Positions 6,909 through 10,983 of a stretch of 10,983 bases of DNA are shown here, piece after piece. The stretch lies in assembly GCA_945875225.1 (NCBI GenBank), contig CAMCJY010000038.1, forward strand, positions 1 to 10,983, given 5' to 3'. A program made the translations under genes and the position numbers. This DNA comes from Comamonas sp. lk. GTDB taxonomy: Bacteria > Pseudomonadota > Gammaproteobacteria > Burkholderiales > Burkholderiaceae_C. The notes beneath the pieces are model-generated. The model was not told the DNA's origin. It did not search any database and worked only from the letters and a program-made list of their open reading frames with translations. How positions within the stretch are numbered: the first letter of the stretch is position 1; each line of letters begins with the position of its first letter.

Positions 6909-8279
6909 TCAGGCAGCCAATGCTTGGGCGGGCACCTGCACAGCTTGCAATTGCACCCTGTAAGGAGGAAACACGATCTGGAAACGTGAACCCTCCCCGG
7001 GGGTACTGGAAATTGACAGTTCGGCGCCATGGCGCTGCACCACGTGCTTGACGATGGCCAGCCCCAGCCCGGTGCCACCCGTGTCGCGCGAGCGGCTGCG
7101 ATCGACCCGGTAAAAGCGTTCGGTCAGGCGCCCAATATGCTCCTGCGCAATACCCATGCCCTGGTCATAGACTGCAAATTGGGCACCCCCCTCTTCCGTC
7201 ACGCTGGCAATGACACGAATGGACTTTTCAGCCGGCGTGTAGCGCACCGCGTTGCCGATCAGGTTAAAAAAGGCGCTGTGCAATTCTGAAGCGGAACCGG
7301 CCAGCGACAAACCCGTCTGAATTTCAAAGCTCATACTGTGGGCTTGCCCCCACAAGACGCGCGATAACTCGCCCGCTTCCTGCCGGCATTGGTCCACCAG
7401 CAAACTGACATCCACCCACTCTTGCGTTGAAGGCAGCGGACTACCCTCGAGCCGCGAAAGCGTCAGCAGATCGCTCACCAAAGACTGCATACGCGAGGCC
7501 TGTTGCGCCATTAAATCCAGATAACGCGCGCGTTCAGTCGCATTGAGCGACAGGGTTTGAAGTGTTTCCACAAAGCCACCGAGTACCGTCAGCGGAGTCC
7601 GGATTTCGTGCGATACATTGGCCACAAAATCGCGGCGCATGGCCTCGGCCTGCTCCACTGCAGTGACATCGCGCGACAGCAGCAGGCTTCGCCCTGCCCC
7701 GTAGGGATGCACATGCACCGACAGCCGCACCGGCAAGGTGATGGTACTAGCGCGGCCCGGCATCAGCACATCTTTTTCAAAGTCTTTAGCAGCAAAGTAG
7801 GCGGCAAAGCTTGGATCACGCACCAAATTCGCAAAATGCTGCTCCAAATCGCGCCGCGCGTCCAGACCAAAATGCAGTCCCGCTGAATCGTTAAACCATT
7901 CAATGCGGAAATCCTTGTCCAGCATCACCACGCCATTAGGCGAAGCCTGCATAGCGGCTAAAAATTCCTGCAAGCGCTCATCACGCTGCTGCACCGCACG
8001 TTCGTTATTGCGCAGTAAGCGGCGGATACGATTGGAAAACTCGCCCCATAGGCCAGACTGAACTGCCACTTCACGGGTTTCATCGCTGCGCAACCAACGC
8101 ATAACGCGCAAACCCCGCGATAAATCCCACAAGAGCCAAAAATAGGTGGCCGCTAAGGCGCCCACCAAGGCGGCGGCCACCATAGCGCCTTGGGCTGGCG
8201 CAAAAACGCGCATGAAAATAGCAGCGAGTAATGCGCCCACGCCCTGGAACAAGGCAAAACTAAGCAGGCGAAATAGCAT
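6909..8279 (-). CDS. phoR: Phosphate regulon sensor histidine kinase PhoR
   Basis: PhoR is the inner-membrane kinase that phosphorylates PhoB when the Pst transporter and PhoU report phosphate shortage. The protein has 456 residues. Two hydrophobic segments (about 3-24 and 31-53) separated by a very short loop give the PhoR-type anchor without a large periplasmic sensor. A basic linker leads to a PAS domain at about 105-200 (LAAMQASPNGVVMLDKDFRI). The HisKA helix has FVANVSHEIRTPL with His224 as the phospho-acceptor. The ATPase domain has the N box FFNLIGNAVRYTP (Asn343), G1 DQGMGI (372-377), FYRVDRSRSRD and G2 GGTGLGLAI (401-409). All catalytic boxes are intact. It follows phoB after 25 bp and is the last clear pho gene of the string. 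Confidence 0.96.
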   Translation of the reverse strand: MLFRLLSFALFQGVGALLAAIFMRVFAPAQGAMVAAALVGALAATYFWLLWDLSRGLRVMRWLRSDETREVAVQSGLWGEFSNRIRRLLRNNERAVQQRDERLQEFLAAMQASPNGVVMLDKDFRIEWFNDSAGLHFGLDARRDLEQHFANLVRDPSFAAYFAAKDFEKDVLMPGRASTITLPVRLSVHVHPYGAGRSLLLSRDVTAVEQAEAMRRDFVANVSHEIRTPLTVLGGFVETLQTLSLNATERARYLDLMAQQASRMQSLVSDLLTLSRLEGSPLPSTQEWVDVSLLVDQCRQEAGELSRVLWGQAHSMSFEIQTGLSLAGSASELHSAFFNLIGNAVRYTPAEKSIRVIASVTEEGGAQFAVYDQGMGIAQEHIGRLTERFYRVDRSRSRDTGGTGLGLAIVKHVVQRHGAELSISSTPGEGSRFQIVFPPYRVQLQAVQVPAQALAA

Positions 8280-8304
8280 GCAATGCTGGCGGCAATTGGC
8301 TTAC

Positions 8305-9027
8305 TTAGCCCGCCAAATCGCTAGGCTGCGCTTGAAGTTGGGGTTTGGCCGTCAGGCGGTAACCAGCGCCGCGAACGGTCTCCACCATAGCGGCGGCCTC
8401 GCCCAAGGCTTCTCGCAGGCGCTTGACGTGCACATCCACCGTGCGCTCTTCAATATAGACATGGTCACCCCAGACCTTATCGAGCAACTGCCCTCGGCTG
8501 TGCACGCGCTCAGCATGCCCCATGAGGTATTGCAAAAGCTTAAATTCTGTCGGGCCCAGTTTGATCGCCTGGTCGTTGAAGGACACCCGGTGGGTGGCCG
8601 AATCAAGGCGCAAGCCCGATATCAAAATAGCTTCGTCTTTCATTTGCGGAGCGCGGCGGCGCAACACCGCACGCACCCGTGCGAGCAATTCTTTGGTGGA
8701 GAAAGGCTTGGCGATGTAATCGTCCGCACCCGCATCCAGGCCCGCGACACGGTCTGCCTCGTCGCCACGGGCCGTCAGCATAATCAGCGGCACCGCCTTG
8801 GTTCGCTCATTTCCGCGCCAGCGTTTGGCTAGCGACAGGCCGCTTTCCCCGGGCAACATCCAGTCCAGCAAAATCAGATCGGGCAGCGCCGCGTCGATTT
8901 CGCGCTGCGCACTGATACTGTCCATAGCCCAAATCGGTCGAAAACCGTTGTGCCGCAAGTTCACTGCGATCAGTTCGGCAATCGAAGGTTCATCCTCGAC
9001 TAACAGCACCGTAGGCGCGTTTCTCAT
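8305..9027 (-). CDS. phoB: Phosphate regulon response regulator PhoB
   Basis: PhoB, once phosphorylated by PhoR, binds Pho boxes and activates phosphate-starvation genes, including pst. The protein has 240 residues. The receiver domain (about 5-120) has the acidic pocket Glu11-Asp12, phospho-acceptor Asp55 in LILLDWMLPG, Thr85 in MLTAR, and Lys107 in AKPFS. An OmpR-type winged helix spans about 133-228, with LGPTEFKLLQYL, the recognition-helix region EERTVDVHVKRLREAL, and the terminal hairpin VRGAGYRL. The ATG overlaps the phoU stop as ATGA, which points to translational coupling. phoR follows after 25 bp. A C-terminal tail of about 13 residues is Gln-rich and not conserved. Confidence 0.97.
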   Translation of the reverse strand: MRNAPTVLLVEDEPSIAELIAVNLRHNGFRPIWAMDSISAQREIDAALPDLILLDWMLPGESGLSLAKRWRGNERTKAVPLIMLTARGDEADRVAGLDAGADDYIAKPFSTKELLARVRAVLRRRAPQMKDEAILISGLRLDSATHRVSFNDQAIKLGPTEFKLLQYLMGHAERVHSRGQLLDKVWGDHVYIEERTVDVHVKRLREALGEAAAMVETVRGAGYRLTAKPQLQAQPSDLAG

Positions 9028-9725
9028 TTAATCGCCTGTTCCACCTGGGCCATGCTGCTGTGGCGCACGTCTTCGCCTTTGACCACATAAATGATGAACT
9101 CGGCGATATTTTTGGCGTGGTCACCAATGCGCTCGATCGCTTTGGCCAGAAACAGGAGGTCCAGACTGGCTGAAATCGTGCGCGGATCTTCCATCATGTA
9201 GGTGATGAGTATGCGCACAAAGCCATCAAACTCCCGGTCAATCTCGTCGTCTTCTTTCAAAATACTCAACGCGGCGTTGACATCTAAGCGGGCAAATGCA
9301 TCGAGCGCCTTGTTAAGCAAACCAGAGGCCAACTCTCCAGCGTAACGTAACTCGACTGTCGGCAAGGAGCGCGGTGCGCCGGCGTCAATGATCGAACGCG
9401 CCATGCGCGCGATTTTGGCTGCCTCATCACCTACGCGCTCCAAGTTGGCGGTGGTCTTGGAGATAGCAATCAGCAAGCGCAGGTCGCGCGCCGTCGGTTG
9501 GCGCCGGGCAATGATCGAAGACAAATCCCGATCAATCTCGATTTCCATGGCGTTCACGCGGGCCTCGGCCACTGCGACTTCCTCGGCCGCTTCCAAACTG
9601 CGGTTGGAAAGCGCCTTGATGGCGCCAAGTATCTGGGATTCAACCAGTCCACCCATTTCCATGACCTGGGATGACACCGAGGTCAATTCAGAGTCAAATT
9701 GGGATGAGAGATGCTTATCTGGCAT
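9024..9725 (-). CDS. phoU: Phosphate signalling protein PhoU
   Basis: PhoU is a cytoplasmic helical protein that connects Pst transporter state to PhoR and suppresses the Pho response when phosphate is plentiful. The protein has 233 residues, the standard length. It shows the two pseudo-repeats, each with a metal-binding motif: ERVGDEAAKIARMA in the first half and ERIGDHAKNIAEFI in the second. The N-terminal MPDKHLSSQFDSELTSVSSQ is the usual family opening. A strong GAGGAAA ribosome site precedes the ATG. The final codons overlap the phoB start by 4 bp, and pstB ends 57 bp upstream. Regulation as part of the PhoB-controlled pst transcript is expected from known operons, but no Pho box is visible in this window. 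Confidence 0.97.
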   Translation of the reverse strand: MPDKHLSSQFDSELTSVSSQVMEMGGLVESQILGAIKALSNRSLEAAEEVAVAEARVNAMEIEIDRDLSSIIARRQPTARDLRLLIAISKTTANLERVGDEAAKIARMARSIIDAGAPRSLPTVELRYAGELASGLLNKALDAFARLDVNAALSILKEDDEIDREFDGFVRILITYMMEDPRTISASLDLLFLAKAIERIGDHAKNIAEFIIYVVKGEDVRHSSMAQVEQAIK

Positions 9726-9729
9726 GGGA

Positions 9730-9736
9730 TTTCCTC
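9730..9736 (-). promoter_or_regulatory. Ribosome binding site for phoU
   Basis: GAGGAAA on the minus strand, with the GAGG core 7 nt from the ATG at 9725, is the best Shine-Dalgarno in the window. The rest of the 57-bp pstB-phoU gap shows no promoter or terminator. Confidence 0.65.
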
Positions 9737-9782
9737 ATTGAGTTTAAATAGGGGGAAAAAGTTGGCAGGGTGTAGCGCCAGC

Positions 9783-10568
9783 CTAGCCGAAACGGCCGGT
9801 TATATAGTCTTCGGTCTCTTTGCGCTGCGGTTTGAAAAACATTTGCTTGGTCTCGCCGAACTCGATCAAGTCACCCAAATACATATAGGCCGTGTAGTCG
9901 CTGCAACGAGCCGCCTGCTGCATGTTATGCGTCACGATGACTACGGTGTAATCTGCCTTGAGTTCCACAATCAACTCTTCCACCTTGGCTGTGGATATTG
10001 GGTCGAGCGCTGAGCAGGGCTCATCGAGCAACAACACCTCCGGTTTGATCGCAATTCCACGGGCGATACACAGGCGCTGTTGCTGCCCGCCCGATAGGCT
10101 AGAGCCATTTTGTTGCAATTTATCCTTGACCTCCGTCCACAGTGCCGACTTACGTAAGGCCCATTCCACCCGCTCTTCCATATCGCTTGTGCTGAGGTTT
10201 TCAAACAACTTGACGCCAAAGGCCACATTGTCATAAATCGACATCGGGAAAGGCGTCGGCTTTTGGAACACCATACCCACTTTCGCACGAAGCAAGGCCA
10301 CATCGTCTTTGCTTTTGAGCAAGTTTTCGCCATCAAGCAATATCTGCCCTTCGGCGCGCTGCTCTGGATACAACTCAAACATACGATTGAGCACGCGCAA
10401 GAGCGTGGACTTACCGCAACCTGAAGGACCAATGAACGCGGTGACACGCCCCTCCGGGATGTCCAAATTGATGTCTTTCAATGCCTTGAATTTTCCATAA
10501 TAAAAATTCAGGTCTCTAATTGAAATCTTGGTGCGGGCAATGCTGGTATCTGTGTTTTGCATGGTCAT
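9783..10568 (-). CDS. pstB: Phosphate ABC transporter ATP-binding protein PstB
   Basis: PstB is the cytoplasmic ATPase that powers phosphate uptake through the PstC-PstA channel. The protein has 261 residues. Walker A GPSGCGKST is at 47-55, the Q-loop FQKPTPFP is near 101-108, the ABC signature LSGGQQQR is at 158-165, and Walker B VLLLDEP is at 178-184 followed by CSALDP. The H-loop His214 lies in VTHNMQQAAR. The C-terminal DYITGRFG is typical of PstB and separates it from other ABC ATPases. The start could be the ATG at 10568 or the ATG two codons later at 10562; the weak GGGAA upstream does not decide. pstA ends 15 bp upstream and phoU follows after 57 bp. Confidence 0.98.
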   Translation of the reverse strand: MTMQNTDTSIARTKISIRDLNFYYGKFKALKDINLDIPEGRVTAFIGPSGCGKSTLLRVLNRMFELYPEQRAEGQILLDGENLLKSKDDVALLRAKVGMVFQKPTPFPMSIYDNVAFGVKLFENLSTSDMEERVEWALRKSALWTEVKDKLQQNGSSLSGGQQQRLCIARGIAIKPEVLLLDEPCSALDPISTAKVEELIVELKADYTVVIVTHNMQQAARCSDYTAYMYLGDLIEFGETKQMFFKPQRKETEDYITGRFG

Positions 10569-10583
10569 AGTATTCCCGAAAAG

Positions 10584-10983
10584 TTAGGTTTTTTGACGCG
10601 TCAACACACGCGCCGCGATATTGAGGCCGAGCACCGCCAGGGTGATCAGGAATACGCCCGCCCAAGCGAGCTTCTGCCAATTTTCGTAAGGACTCATCGC
10701 AAACTTAAATATGGTTACCGGTAAGCTGGCCATAGGCTCGCTTAAATTGGAGGTCCAAAATTGGTTGCTTAAGGCAGTGAACAACAGAGGAGCAGTTTCG
10801 CCCGCGATCCGCGCCACCGCCAGCAGTATGCCGGTAATCACCCCCGAGCGCGCCGCCTTCATGGTGATACTGCCAATCACTTTCCATTTAGGCGCACCCA
10901 AGGCATAAGCGGCCTCGCGCAGCCCGGAGGGCACGAGCCGCAGCATATCTTCGGTAGTGCGAATGACCACAGGAATGACGATT
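10584..10983 (-). CDS. pstA: Phosphate ABC transporter permease PstA (N-terminal part beyond window edge)
   Basis: PstA is one of the two inner-membrane channel subunits of the Pst phosphate transporter. About 132 C-terminal codons are present, and the frame remains open at the right edge. The visible part has the EAA loop that contacts PstB (LREAAYALGAPKWKVIGSIT), then hydrophobic segments around GVITGILLAVARIAGETAPL and WAGVFLITLAVLGLNIAARV. The stretches ETAPLLFTALSNQFW and LPVTIFKFAMSPY are almost signature-like for PstA. An internal GTG at 10970 is not the start, because the residues before it (IVIP) continue the family match. It is followed by pstB after 15 bp. pstC and pstS are expected further upstream. 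Confidence 0.97.
   Translation of the reverse strand, partial: IVIPVVIRTTEDMLRLVPSGLREAAYALGAPKWKVIGSITMKAARSGVITGILLAVARIAGETAPLLFTALSNQFWTSNLSEPMASLPVTIFKFAMSPYENWQKLAWAGVFLITLAVLGLNIAARVLTRQKT

Noticed and set aside
8146..8832. Plus-strand open frame of 228 codons antisense to phoB and phoR
   Set aside because: It crosses two certain minus-strand genes with complete motifs, has no recognisable domain and no clear ribosome site. Long antisense frames are common in GC-rich coding DNA.
9726..9782. Possible Pho box or promoter between pstB and phoU
   Set aside because: No CTGTCAT-like direct repeats or paired -35/-10 boxes are present; only the phoU ribosome site is clear.
1..10983. Mobile element, CRISPR array, prophage or defence system
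   Set aside because: No transposase, integrase, spaced direct repeats or atypical gene was found; every gene belongs to a conserved housekeeping or phosphate-response family.

Overview
The window reads as a stretch of core chromosome from a betaproteobacterium, most likely order Burkholderiales and plausibly Comamonadaceae. This is inferred from a pst-phoU-phoB-phoR gene string on one strand, the ScpB, RluB, RluD and BamD sequence types, and the moderately high GC content. No gene looks horizontally acquired. I see no insertion sequence, CRISPR array, tRNA, rRNA, prophage gene or defence gene. Ten of the eleven genes lie on the minus strand and one (bamD) on the plus strand. Coding density is very high, and no gap exceeds about 115 bases.

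Layout from left to right. Positions 1-2703 hold, in transcription order on the minus strand, rluD (23S rRNA pseudouridine synthase), scpB (SMC-condensin partner) and rluB (another 23S pseudouridine synthase, cut by the left edge). bamD (outer-membrane assembly lipoprotein) is divergent from rluD, and the two start codons share the same CATG. A perfect TATAAT for bamD lies inside the first codons of rluD. bamD then converges on a YoaA/DinG-type iron-sulfur helicase gene, and the two 3' ends overlap by 14 bp. Upstream of the helicase on the same strand is zapE, an AFG1-like ATPase of cell division.

The right third is a phosphate-response block on the minus strand, in transcription order pstA (cut by the right edge), pstB, phoU, phoB, phoR. 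PstA and PstB are the permease and ATPase of the high-affinity phosphate transporter. PhoU links the transporter to signalling, PhoR is the histidine kinase and PhoB the response regulator. phoU and phoB overlap by 4 bp (ATGA), and the other spacings are 15, 57 and 25 bp, consistent with one transcript. The pstS and pstC genes and the expected Pho box would lie beyond the right edge.

I found no undescribed biological system. The points worth a second look are small: the shared head-to-head starts of bamD and rluD, a mutually exclusive hairpin arrangement after rluD, a 14-bp dyad at the zapE start, and locus differences from the usual rluD and scpB neighbourhoods.
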